This document shows, piece by piece, positions 15,926-23,323 of a stretch of 64,000 nt of DNA (positions are counted from its first letter, which is position 1; each line of letters starts with the position of its first letter). Position numbers and translations under genes: made by a program. Origin of the DNA: an uncultured Alphaproteobacteria bacterium (lineage in GTDB: Bacteria; Pseudomonadota; Alphaproteobacteria; Rhodospirillales; Rhodospirillaceae); NCBI GenBank assembly GCA_900079695.1, contig LT599022.1, positions 1,206,287-1,270,286 of the forward strand, given 5' to 3'. The notes under the pieces were generated by a model. The model was not told the origin of the DNA, made no database searches, and saw nothing but the letters and a program-made list of their open reading frames with translations.

Positions 15926-16486
15926 ATGCTCATCGGTTATGCCCGCACCTCCACCCTCGACCAGAAGGCCAGCATCGAAGCCCAAGCCCGTGACCTTGCG
16001 GCGGTGGGGTGCGACAAGCTCTTCAGCGAGCAGGTCTCCTCGGTGGATGTCGTCCACCGCGAGCAGCTTGCCCTAGCCCTCGATTTCATCCGTGAGGGCG
16101 ATACCCTGGTGGTCACGAAGCTGGACCGCTTGGCCCGCTCGGTGAAGCACCTGCTGGAGGTCATGGAGACGATTACCGCCAAGAAGGCGAGTCTTCGCAT
16201 TCTGAACATGGGCATTGACACCAACACGCCCACCGGCAAGCTGATGCTGACGGTGCTGGGCGGCATCGCCGAGTTCGAGCGGGAGATCATGCTGGAACGC
16301 CAGCGCGAGGGCATCGCCAAGGCCAAGGCCGATGGCAAGTATAAGGGGCGGAAAGCCACCGCTCGGGCGAAGGAGGAGGAGGTCGTTCGCCTCAAGTCCG
16401 AAGGCGTTGGCCCCACCGAGATCGCTAAGCGCCTCGGCATCGGACGTGCCTCGGTCTACCGCATCCTCGGCGAAGCCACCGCCTGA
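15926..16486 (+). CDS. serine recombinase, resolvase/invertase family
   Basis: 186 residues, the compact resolvase/Pin size. The N-terminal catalytic domain begins MLIGYARTSTLDQ with Arg7 and nucleophile Ser9, followed by LDRLARS and GGIAEFERE. A C-terminal helix-turn-helix of the Hin type closes the protein (GPTEIAKRLGIGRASVYRIL). The ATG at 15926 has CAGGAG 10 bp upstream; an in-frame upstream ATG would add an unrelated tail. With the res-like region upstream it could resolve dimers of a circular form of the element. Confidence 0.9.
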   Translation: MLIGYARTSTLDQKASIEAQARDLAAVGCDKLFSEQVSSVDVVHREQLALALDFIREGDTLVVTKLDRLARSVKHLLEVMETITAKKASLRILNMGIDTNTPTGKLMLTVLGGIAEFEREIMLERQREGIAKAKADGKYKGRKATARAKEEEVVRLKSEGVGPTEIAKRLGIGRASVYRILGEATA

Positions 16487-16565
16487 ACTCTTGCGCCCTT
16501 CCCGCCGATTTGCTTTCCTTCCTGTCCCCGAGGAGACGGGCGCGAATACTCCCCATGAGGTCTTG

Positions 16566-17228
16566 ATGAACCACTGCCGCGTTCCCGGCTGCAATGCCCC
16601 GGTGTCCCGCTGGGGCAGCTTGTGCAGCACCCACAAGACACGCCAGCGCCGCCACGGGCATCCCCAGCAGCAGGGCGTCACCAAGGCCGAGTTGGCCCCG
16701 TATGCCGCGATCATCCGCCTGCGGAAGGCGAGGAACCCGGATAGCCCGCTCTGGCCGGGCATCGAGGCGCGGTGGTTCGCCCTGGTCGATCACTGCCGGG
16801 GGGTCGTCGCCGCATCCCTGCAAGGCAAGGCGATGAACCGCTTCGAGCGGCAAGCCTGCTATGAGGTCGTGAAGCTGGCGGATCATGCCGAAGCCGCCGA
16901 GGTCGTCGAAACCGCGCTGGCGGTGTTCCTGATGCAGGAGCAATCGCCTCGGCGCTTCCTGTCCGATGATGCCTTCCGCCATCAGCTTGCCCGCCGCCTT
17001 CGCGCCTTGTCGGACGTGAACGCCGGGACGTGGTTCGATCACAAGACCGGCAAGGTGAAGCGGGTCTACCGCGATCTTCCCGCCGGAACCACGGTGCTGC
17101 TGGGGGCGATGTTGGCGGAAACCTTCGGTGTCGCGGGTCTGCTTCTCGCCCGCCGGGAAACCGAGGATGCCGAGAAGCGCCGCCGCGAGAACGAAGAACT
17201 GGCCCAGGCCGTCCAGGAGTTGAAGTGA
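16566..17228 (+). CDS. hypothetical protein with N-terminal Cys/His cluster
   Basis: 220 residues. The N-terminus has C4, C9, C20 and H23 (CRVPGC ... LCSTHKTRQRRHGHP), spaced like a small zinc-binding finger and followed by basic residues, so nucleic-acid binding is plausible. The middle is helical, and the C-terminus ends in a charged heptad region (RRETEDAEKRRRENEELAQA) likely to form a coiled coil. It overlaps the ParB-like gene by 1 bp (TGATG), so the two are coupled. No named family is recognised. Confidence 0.7.
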   Translation: MNHCRVPGCNAPVSRWGSLCSTHKTRQRRHGHPQQQGVTKAELAPYAAIIRLRKARNPDSPLWPGIEARWFALVDHCRGVVAASLQGKAMNRFERQACYEVVKLADHAEAAEVVETALAVFLMQEQSPRRFLSDDAFRHQLARRLRALSDVNAGTWFDHKTGKVKRVYRDLPAGTTVLLGAMLAETFGVAGLLLARRETEDAEKRRRENEELAQAVQELK

Positions 17229-18085
17229 TGCAGCAGGAAGCCCCGATCACCACCGCAGAAGCCGAGGAAGCGGATGCCGCCGCCGAGGTGGTGGAGTCCG
17301 AAGCCGCGTCTCTGATGGCGAGGTTGAAGGCCGAAGTCGCGTCATCGCCGAACCCGGAGCCGTTGTCGGTTCAACTGCCGTTGGACGAGATCACTCTACT
17401 GCCAGAGCTTTTCCAGCCGCGCGGCGTGTCCGAACAGCACGTGTCGGAACTCATGCGGAAGCCGAAATCCGGACACACACTGGACCCGCTGACGGTCTTT
17501 CAGGTTGGGCGGAAGGCGTACCTGATCGACGGGCATCACCGCATCGCCGCCTATCAGCGGGCAAAGTTCGAGAAGCCGGTTCCGGTGGTCTTCTTCGATG
17601 GCACGGTGGAGCAGGCGGTCCTGGAAGCAGGGCGGGCGAACAGCAAGGCGAAGCTCAGCATGTCCACCCAGGAGCGGATGAACTTCGCATGGCGGTTGGT
17701 TCGCATAGGCACCTACAGCAAGACGGAGATCACGGAAGCCGCGTCGGTCTCCGATGGGCAAGTCGCCGCGATGCGTCGGGTGCTGAAGGCTTTGGGGGAC
17801 GAGGCGCACGATTTCGACAGCTGGATGAAGGCCAAGCGGCAGGCGGAGGGCAAGGGGAACCTGGAGTTCAGCGACGAGGACATCGCAACGTGGAAGGAGG
17901 CGGCAGCGCAGTCGATGGCGGATCGCCTTGCGAAGGCGCTGAGCACCCGCATGGCGGACAGGCCGGAGATCGCCGCTCGCGCCCTCAGCATCTACTTCGG
18001 TCGCCGGTTACCGGAACTCTACCGCGAACTCGGCTCCTACGTGTCCGATGTCGATCTTGAGGACGACGAGGAGTCGGACTTCTGA
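17228..18085 (+). CDS. ParB-like nuclease/CTPase-domain protein
   Basis: 285 residues. After an acidic Ala/Glu-rich leader (1-45) comes a ParB/sulfiredoxin fold (about 50-145), with DGHHRIAAYQRA matching the G-x-H-R box and EAGRANSKAKL at the E-N-x-x-R position. A helix-turn-helix follows (TEITEAASVSDGQVAAMRRV, about 163-182) and the C-terminus is acidic. True ParB partners a ParA ATPase; none is encoded here. It may bind element DNA for maintenance or regulate transcription. The start is fixed by the 1-bp overlap with the preceding gene. Confidence 0.8.
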   Translation: MQQEAPITTAEAEEADAAAEVVESEAASLMARLKAEVASSPNPEPLSVQLPLDEITLLPELFQPRGVSEQHVSELMRKPKSGHTLDPLTVFQVGRKAYLIDGHHRIAAYQRAKFEKPVPVVFFDGTVEQAVLEAGRANSKAKLSMSTQERMNFAWRLVRIGTYSKTEITEAASVSDGQVAAMRRVLKALGDEAHDFDSWMKAKRQAEGKGNLEFSDEDIATWKEAAAQSMADRLAKALSTRMADRPEIAARALSIYFGRRLPELYRELGSYVSDVDLEDDEESDF

Positions 18086-18245
18086 CCACCCTGTGCATTG
18101 CTTACGTCATGCAATCTGCATAGGTGTGGCCTACCTCACGGCGTTTCTGTTCGCCACGGCTGCTTCCGCATCTTGACCAGCCGCAAGCGTGGAAACCACC
18201 CCGTGGGAATCCTCTCCTCGGCTCAAACGCCAAGAAGGGGTTGAG
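18086..18245. other. non-coding right end of the element
   Basis: No gene is visible between the ParB-like stop and the right 24-bp repeat. It holds only a weak ATTGC/GCAAT inverted repeat (18097-18115) just after the stop. Confidence 0.4.
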
Positions 18246-18269
18246 CGTGTGGGGGAAACGTGTGGGGGA
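18246..18269 (+). repeat. right copy of 24-bp element-end repeat (putative integrase arm site)
   Basis: Exact direct copy of 12442-12465: two CGTGTGGGGGA units 13 bp apart. It ends 61 bp before the right att, nearly mirroring the 62-bp distance on the left, as expected for P and P' arm sites around an integrase core. Confidence 0.65.
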
Positions 18270-18289
18270 AAGAAAATCCAGCCATCCCT

Positions 18290-18323
18290 ATGACGTTGAA
18301 AAATAAGAGAAATTCAACGTCAT
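18290..18323. repeat. 11-bp inverted repeat beside the right att
   Basis: ATGACGTTGAA and TTCAACGTCAT form a perfect stem with a 12-nt loop, 7 bp from the tRNA-Ser 3' end. It could act as a substitute transcript end for the tRNA, though no T run follows on the minus strand, or as a protein site at the element end. Confidence 0.5.
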
Positions 18324-18330
18324 GGGAAGC

Positions 18331-18348
18331 TGGCGGAGGGACCGGGAC
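18331..18348. repeat. att site copy, right end of the element
   Basis: This is the tRNA-Ser 3' end (CCA tail, acceptor and part of the T arm), identical over 18 bp to 12362-12379. Because this copy belongs to the complete tRNA, integration kept the gene intact at this side. Confidence 0.88.
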
Positions 18349-18419
18349 TCGAACCCGGGGACCGCTTTAACACGGTCACGGATTAGCAATCCGCTGCATT
18401 ACCGCTCTGCCATCCCTCC
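18331..18419 (-). tRNA. tRNA-Ser (anticodon GCU)
   Basis: 89 nt on the minus strand, with encoded CCA. The acceptor GGAGGGA pairs with TCCCTCC, and the anticodon arm GCGGA-TTGCTAA-TCCGT gives anticodon GCU. A long variable arm (class II) and T arm CCGGG-TTCGAGT-CCCGG are present. It reads codons AGC and AGU. Its 3' end is the integration target of the neighbouring element. Confidence 0.96.
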
Positions 18420-18532
18420 GCGCCGGGCCGCGGCGCCGGGGCGACGCGGTCAAGAGCCGAATGTCTAGCCGAACCCCGGGCATCCGTCAACACCGACGGC
18501 CGGGGTTTCCCCTGTCTTTTCAGAACGCATGC

Positions 18533-19447
18533 CTAAACGTTCGCCGCCTCCAGGTGGGTGCGCAGCACCTCCGCCAGAAGTTCGAACTCCTTCTTGCGCG
18601 GCGAAGAAGCGCGCCACACCAGGGCGATGCCGCGCGAAGGCTCCGGGGCGACGAACCGCCGCGCCACCACGCCGGACCCGGCATAGGCTTCGGTGGGCAC
18701 CGCCATTTCCGGAATCAGGGTGATGCCGAGGCCGTTCGCGACCATCTGCACCAGCGTTCCGAGGCTGGTGGCCTGCACCGCCTCGTTGGCCTTGAGCACG
18801 TGCCCGGCGCAGGCGTCGAGCGAATGCTCGCGCAGGCAGTGGCCGTCCTCCAGCATCAGCATATCCTCGGTCTCGAGATCGGCGGGAGCGATGGCGCCTT
18901 TGCCGGCATAAGGGTGCTGCGCCGGAACCGCCACCAGCAGGTGGTCGGCGCCGAGCGGCAGGCTCGCGAGATCGCCGAGATCGTAGGGCGTAGCCAGAAC
19001 CGCGCAATCGAGCCGCCCGGCGTGGAGCCCGTCGACGAGACGCGCGGTCTGATCTTCCCGCAGGTAGAGCTTGAGGTCCGGATACGCCGAGCGCACCGCG
19101 GGCAGCGCACGCGGCAGGAAGTACGGCCCGATCGTCGGGATCACGCCCAGGCGCAGCCGCCCGGCGAGCGGGCGACGGCCGGTCTCGGCGACTTCGGCAA
19201 GAGCCTCGGCGTCGCGCAGGAGCGCGCGGGCGCGCTCGACGATATCCTCGCCGAGGGGCGTCAGCATCACCTGGCGGCGCGTGCCGCGCTCGATCAGCCG
19301 GCAATCGAGGATCGATTCGAGGTCCTGAATCCCCGAACTCAGAGTCGATTGGGTGACGAAACACGAATCGGCGGCGCGGCCGAAATGCCGATGGTCGGCC
19401 ACCGCGACGAGGTATTGGAGCTGGCGCAGGGTTGGAATCAGTTTCAT
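18533..19447 (-). CDS. oxyR: OxyR, LysR-type peroxide-sensing regulator
   Basis: 304 residues. An N-terminal LysR helix-turn-helix (about 6-65, RQLQYLVAVADHRHFGRAAD) is followed by the effector domain. The redox pair is exact: GHCLREHSLDAC gives Cys204 and Cys213, nine apart as in E. coli Cys199/Cys208, so peroxide can form the activating disulfide. The ATG at 19447 is chosen because it fits the family N-terminus. It is divergent from dps, a classic OxyR target, across 200 bp. Confidence 0.95.
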   Translation of the reverse strand: MKLIPTLRQLQYLVAVADHRHFGRAADSCFVTQSTLSSGIQDLESILDCRLIERGTRRQVMLTPLGEDIVERARALLRDAEALAEVAETGRRPLAGRLRLGVIPTIGPYFLPRALPAVRSAYPDLKLYLREDQTARLVDGLHAGRLDCAVLATPYDLGDLASLPLGADHLLVAVPAQHPYAGKGAIAPADLETEDMLMLEDGHCLREHSLDACAGHVLKANEAVQATSLGTLVQMVANGLGITLIPEMAVPTEAYAGSGVVARRFVAPEPSRGIALVWRASSPRKKEFELLAEVLRTHLEAANV

Positions 19448-19647
19448 TGGGATTCCCGATCGGGGTGGCTGCAATTCCCTAATTGTCTCTAAACCTCAAA
19501 AGGGATAGGGTCTTTGCGTCCGTTATCCCGTCCGAAGCCGGGACCCCGGCCGGAAGTCGTCTCATCGCGAAGCTTGTCGAGACCTGGAAGAGCACACACC
19601 ATACCCGGGATCCATCGTCCGATCCACCCGATACAAGGAGCCAAACC
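19448..19647. promoter_or_regulatory. oxyR-dps divergent control region
   Basis: The 200-bp gap must hold both promoters. An inverted repeat GGGATA-N16-TATCCC (19502-19529) lies 54 bp from oxyR and its arms contain the ATA/TAT core seen in OxyR sites. It is a candidate operator only. Confidence 0.4.
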
Positions 19648-20151
19648 ATGTCTAAATCGGTTGCCGTCGACATCTCCAAGCCGCTGCCCATCGACATCGG
19701 CATTTCGGAGAAGGACCGGCAGAAGATCGCCGACGGCCTCAAGAGCGTTCTCGCCAACTCCTACACGCTCTACTTGAAGACCCACAACTTCCACTGGAAC
19801 GTCACGGGTCCGATGTTCAGCACCCTGCACCTGATGTTCGAAGGGCAGTACACCGAGCTGGCCGCAGCGGTGGATGTGATCGCCGAGCGCATCCGCGCCC
19901 TCGGGGTGTTCGCGCCGGGCAGCTATTCCGAGTATGCGAAGCTCTCGACGGTGAAGGAAGAAACCGGCGTGCCCTCGGCGGTGGAGATGATCCAGCAGCT
20001 CGCCAAGGACAACGAGACGGTGTCGAAGGCGTGCCGCGAGGTTCTGCCGCTTTCGGGCAAGGCCGACGACGAGCCGACCAACGACCTGCTCACCCAGCGC
20101 ATGCAGATCCACGAGAAAAACGCCTGGATGCTGCGCAGCCTGCTCGGCTGA
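19648..20151 (+). CDS. dps: Dps, DNA-binding ferritin-like protein
   Basis: 167 residues, normal for Dps, which forms a 12-subunit shell that oxidises Fe(II) with peroxide and protects DNA. Ferroxidase residues are present: His49 (NFHWNVTG), His61, Asp76 and Glu80 (VDVIAERI), matching E. coli 51/63/78/82. A short N-terminal tail with two lysines may contact DNA. AAGGAG precedes the ATG at 19648; upstream in-frame codons are non-coding. Divergent from oxyR, so peroxide induction is likely. Confidence 0.95.
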   Translation: MSKSVAVDISKPLPIDIGISEKDRQKIADGLKSVLANSYTLYLKTHNFHWNVTGPMFSTLHLMFEGQYTELAAAVDVIAERIRALGVFAPGSYSEYAKLSTVKEETGVPSAVEMIQQLAKDNETVSKACREVLPLSGKADDEPTNDLLTQRMQIHEKNAWMLRSLLG

Positions 20152-20173
20152 TCGCGCTCCGGAAACTGGGAAA

Positions 20174-20200
20174 AGCGGCGGATCTCCGCCGCTTTTTTTG
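20174..20200 (+). terminator. dps terminator
   Basis: The stem AGCGGCGGA / TCCGCCGCT is followed by a run of seven T, a strong Rho-independent terminator 20 bp after the dps stop. Confidence 0.9.
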
Positions 20201-20274
20201 TGCGCGGCGGCAGAGGAACCGCAAACCCGCTCCGTCGTTAGGTCTGCAGCCCCACCGAAGCCGGGAGACCGACC

Positions 20275-20574
20275 ATGGATCCGCTTTCCGACGGCCGCAT
20301 CCGCGAACGCGCCCGGCGCATCTGGGAACGCGAAGGCAGGCCCGAGGGACGGGCCGACGACCACTGGCGTCTGGCGCGGCTGGAACTGGCGTCCGAGGCC
20401 CCGCCGCCCGACGCGACCGAACCCAACCCGATCGCCGAAGGACGGGAGGCCGATCCCCGGGGGCAACCGGTGGAACCGCTGCTTGCGGTGGAGAACCAGG
20501 GGTCGTTCCCGGTGATCGCCGATCAGGACGAGAAGCAGCCCTACCCCAAACCGCGCCGCAAGCCGAAGCGCTAG
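20275..20574 (+). CDS. DUF2934 family small protein
   Basis: 99 residues. The first 40 (RIRERARRIWEREGRPEGRADDHWRLA, given in part) match the DUF2934 pattern R-A-x-x-I-W-E-x-E-G-R-P-x-G-x-x-x-x-H-W. The rest is Pro/Glu-rich and probably disordered, ending in a basic tail. GGGAG precedes the ATG. Function is unknown; such proteins are common and cytoplasmic in alphaproteobacteria. Confidence 0.8.
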   Translation: MDPLSDGRIRERARRIWEREGRPEGRADDHWRLARLELASEAPPPDATEPNPIAEGREADPRGQPVEPLLAVENQGSFPVIADQDEKQPYPKPRRKPKR

Positions 20575-20594
20575 CCTTCTCCCGGACCAATGGA

Positions 20595-20624
20595 AAACGG
20601 GCGGTCCTTCCGGGCCGCCCGTTT
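20595..20624. terminator. bidirectional terminator
   Basis: The 10-bp perfect stem AAACGGGCGG / CCGCCCGTTT has an A run on one side and a T run on the other, between the convergent DUF2934 and CoA-transferase genes. It can serve both strands. Confidence 0.8.
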
Positions 20625-20668
20625 CCGCGAGGGGGCAGGCTGCGCCCGCCCCTCCGGTTTCCGATCGC

Positions 20669-22171
20669 TTACGCCAGCGCGGCGTCGGCTTCGAGCATCG
20701 AGCCGGTCTCGAGGAAGCGCTGGTGCCAGGACAGAGCCTTGCCGATCACGTGCGGGGTGTGGCCGCCGAGGGCTTCCGCTTCCTTCACGTAGTCGCGCAT
20801 CATGTCCTTGAAGTTCGGATGCACGCAGTTCTCGATGATCAGGCGCGAACGCTCGCGCGGCGCGAGGCCGCGCAGGTCGGCGAGACCCTGCTCGGTGCAG
20901 ATGACGTTGACGTCGTGCTCGGTGTGGTCGACATGCGACACCATCGGGACGATCGACGACAGCTTGCCCTTCTTCGCGCACGAGGTGGTGACGAAGCAGG
21001 TGTAGCCGGCGTTGCGGGCGAAGTCGCCCGAGCCGCCGATGCCGTTCATCATCTTGGTGCCGGCGACGTGGGTCGAGTTGACGTTGCCGTAGATGTCGGC
21101 CTCGAGTGCGGTGTTGATCGAGATCAGGCCGAGACGGCGGATGACTTCCGGATGGTTGGAGATCTCCTGCGGACGCAGCACCAGCTTGCCGTGAAGCTTG
21201 TTGACGTCGTCGAAGATCCGCATGTAGTCCTTGGTCACCGAGATCGCGGTGGTCGAGACCGCGGTCATCTTGCCGGAGTCGATGAGGTCGAAGACCGCAT
21301 CCTGCGCCACTTCGGTGTACATCGTGAGGTCGTGGAACGGGCTGTCCTGGAAGCCCGCGAACACCGCGTTGGCGACCGCGCCGACGCCCGACTGCAGCGG
21401 ACGCAGGGTGTTGGTCAGCACGCCCTTCTTCACTTCATGCTTGAAGAAGTCCATGAGGTGGCCGGCGATGGTGTAGGCGTCGGCATCGGCCGAGAGCGAA
21501 ACCGGGGTGTCCGGCATCTGGTGCACGACGATCGCGACGATCTTCTTCGGATCGATCGGAATGAACGGGGTGCCGACCTTGTCGCCCGGGTTGATGATCG
21601 GGATCGGGCCGCGGCCCGGACGGTTGCCGACGGTGTAGATGTCGTGCAGGCCGTACATCTCGAAGGGATGGGTCTCGTTGATCTCGACGATGATCTTGTC
21701 GGCGTTGAGCGCCCAGAGCGCATTGTTGCCGACCGACGAGGTGCAGACGAGGCCGCCCTCTTCGGTGATGTAGGTGGTGTCGAGGACCGCGATGTCCGGC
21801 TTCGGCAGCCCGCCGCCACGGATGTATTCGCCGGTGTGCGAGAGGTGCTGGTCGAGGTACATGGTGCGGCCGGCGTTGATGTGCTCGCGCAGCTTGCCCG
21901 AGCCCATGTACGGCAGGCGGCGCGCGATCACGCCATGGTCGCCGAGGTCTTCGTCGAGGTTCGAACCGATCGACGCGCCGGTCATCAGCGTGACGGCGAG
22001 CTTCTCGCCCGCCTCGACGCGCTTCACCAGCGCGAGCGGCACGGCGCGGGCGTCACCGAACTTGGTGAAGCCGGAGATTCCGACGACCATTCCGTCGGTG
22101 ATCATCGCGGCGGCTTCCTCGGCCGAACAAACCTTGCTGAGCAAGGATTTCATACGAATGCGGTCACTCAT
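20669..22171 (-). CDS. succinyl-CoA:acetate CoA-transferase
   Basis: 500 residues, matching the AarC/Cat1 class of the acetyl-CoA hydrolase/transferase family (about 505). The catalytic glutamate is seen as Glu287 in MYTEVAQDAVFDL; a glycine-rich GGSGDF region and TEQGLADLRG near the C-terminus are typical. The enzyme moves CoA between succinyl-CoA and acetate, replacing succinyl-CoA synthetase or assimilating acetate. Monocistronic, with a shared terminator downstream. A simple acetyl-CoA hydrolase cannot be excluded from sequence alone. Confidence 0.88.
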   Translation of the reverse strand: MSDRIRMKSLLSKVCSAEEAAAMITDGMVVGISGFTKFGDARAVPLALVKRVEAGEKLAVTLMTGASIGSNLDEDLGDHGVIARRLPYMGSGKLREHINAGRTMYLDQHLSHTGEYIRGGGLPKPDIAVLDTTYITEEGGLVCTSSVGNNALWALNADKIIVEINETHPFEMYGLHDIYTVGNRPGRGPIPIINPGDKVGTPFIPIDPKKIVAIVVHQMPDTPVSLSADADAYTIAGHLMDFFKHEVKKGVLTNTLRPLQSGVGAVANAVFAGFQDSPFHDLTMYTEVAQDAVFDLIDSGKMTAVSTTAISVTKDYMRIFDDVNKLHGKLVLRPQEISNHPEVIRRLGLISINTALEADIYGNVNSTHVAGTKMMNGIGGSGDFARNAGYTCFVTTSCAKKGKLSSIVPMVSHVDHTEHDVNVICTEQGLADLRGLAPRERSRLIIENCVHPNFKDMMRDYVKEAEALGGHTPHVIGKALSWHQRFLETGSMLEADAALA

Positions 22172-22526
22172 TACGGCGAACTCCTGATTAGTTTGATGGT
22201 GTGCAGACAGCCAGTTTCTTCGGGTAATTTTTTTCTTGGAGCGAGCGTTTTACGGAAGTGCGCACATCGTGCCCGGTCCGGCGCTCGCCAAGGCGCGCCG
22301 AACCCTTTCCCGATCGCTTCGACGCCCCCCGTCGTCGATCGAGCCTTCCGTGACGGTACGGGCGCGCGAAATCGCGCGCGCCGAGGCGGACGCTCGCCCG
22401 CTCAAGTCGTGTCCGGCGTGACACCCATGCGACTGCAAGGTTTCCAAGCCCCCACTCAGATCTCGGCCGGACTCCCCGTCCGGCCCACCCCGTTGCCGAC
22501 CGTGCGGGCGAGCCCGCCGATACGGC
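22172..22526. other. 355-bp intergenic region
   Basis: This region lies between the CoA-transferase start and the tRNA-Glu 3' end, both leftward. The part next to the CoA-transferase should hold its promoter; a T-rich patch (about 22227-22234) is visible. No convincing gene, hairpin or repeat was seen; a 61-codon open frame on the plus strand lacks an SD and family features. Confidence 0.4.
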
Positions 22527-22602
22527 TGGCGACCCCAACGGGATTCGAACCCGTGTTGCCGGCGTGAAAGGCCGGTGTCCTAGGCCTCTAGACGATGGGG
22601 TC
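22527..22602 (-). tRNA. tRNA-Glu (anticodon UUC)
   Basis: 76 nt with encoded CCA. The acceptor GACCCCA pairs with TGGGGTC, and the anticodon arm CCGGC-CTTTCAC-GCCGG gives UUC. The T arm (CGGG-TTCGAAT-CCCG) is regular. It reads GAA and GAG. Confidence 0.96.
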
Positions 22603-22762
22603 GGCGCCCGTTTTCTTAGCCGAAATCGCCGCCGCTGTTCAATCCTTTTCGGTAGGTTCGGCGCGGAATTCCGCACCCTCGGCAAGGACTCTTGCACGGT
22701 TCTCAAAAACTGGCATATACCTCGGGTTCCATAGGAATCCACGCCTCAAGGACGCACAGACG

Positions 22763-23323
22763 ATGGCCCATCCCCCGGTCACGGTGGTCAAGGTCGCGGC
22801 GCCGATCGAGCCCGCCATTCGCGATTCCCGCACAGAGGACCTCCCCGATATTCACCGCATCTATGCCTTCGCGGTGGAAAACGGGACCGGGTCGTTCGAG
22901 GAGTCGGCCCCGAGCCTCGATGAGATGACCGTGCGACGACAGACGGTGCTCGACCGTGCCCTACCCTTCCTGGTGGCGGAATATCGCGGCGCCGTGGTCG
23001 GTTACGCCTATGCCGGACCGTTCCGTCCGCGTTCGGCCTATCGCTACACCGTCGAGGATTCGGTCTACGTCGCGCCGGAGGTTCGCGGCCTCGGAATCGG
23101 CCGCGCGCTGTTGCGCGAACTCGTCGCCCGCTGCACCGCCCTCGGCTACCGGCAGATGGTCGCGGTGATCGGCGATTCCGGCAACGGCGGCAGCATCGGC
23201 GCGCACACCGCCTGCGGCTTCACTCACATCGGCACCTTGAAATCGGTGGGGCTGAAGTTCGGGCAGTGGCTGGATTCGGTCTACATGCAGCGACCCCTGA
23301 ACGAACCGGATCAGCCCGGCTGA
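22763..23323 (+). CDS. GNAT N-acetyltransferase, phosphinothricin-acetyltransferase type
   Basis: 186 residues. The acetyl-CoA motif is visible as VRGLGIGRALL, preceded by the YTVEDSVYV strand found in the Pat/MddA group, which acetylates methionine sulfone/sulfoximine or phosphinothricin. The N-terminal 20 residues before AIRDSRTEDL are variable. The ATG at 22763 is the first after the tRNA promoter region. The 3' end overlaps the convergent glycosyltransferase gene by 13 bp. The substrate is inferred from family only. Confidence 0.85.
   Translation: MAHPPVTVVKVAAPIEPAIRDSRTEDLPDIHRIYAFAVENGTGSFEESAPSLDEMTVRRQTVLDRALPFLVAEYRGAVVGYAYAGPFRPRSAYRYTVEDSVYVAPEVRGLGIGRALLRELVARCTALGYRQMVAVIGDSGNGGSIGAHTACGFTHIGTLKSVGLKFGQWLDSVYMQRPLNEPDQPG

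Larger units (their letters stand above)
12362..18348. mobile_element. 6-kb integrated element in tRNA-Ser(GCU)
   Basis: The element is bounded by an 18-bp direct repeat of the tRNA-Ser 3' end and starts with a tyrosine integrase about 100 bp from the left att. Matching 24-bp repeats lie just inside both ends. Cargo: integrase; a leftward module of a lipoprotein, a 121-residue protein and two small membrane proteins; a divergent XRE regulator; a serine resolvase; a Cys/His-cluster protein; and a ParB-like protein. No capsid, tail, relaxase, transposase or replication initiator is seen. Parts, notably 13.8-14.7 kb, are visibly richer in A+T than the chromosome. It fits a small integrative element or phage/plasmid satellite rather than a full prophage or ICE. 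Confidence 0.88.

Noticed and set aside
12362-18348. The element as a prophage
   Set aside because: No terminase, capsid, portal, tail, holin or lysin gene and only 6 kb; integrase and XRE alone do not make a phage.
12362-18348. The element as an ICE or a Tn3-family transposon
   Set aside because: No relaxase, coupling protein or type IV secretion gene; no Tn3 transposase or 38-bp terminal repeats, despite the Tn3-like res.
22236-22421. 61-codon plus-strand frame upstream of tRNA-Glu
   Set aside because: No SD, Arg/Ser/Pro-rich composition, and no neighbours in the same direction. Treated as non-coding.
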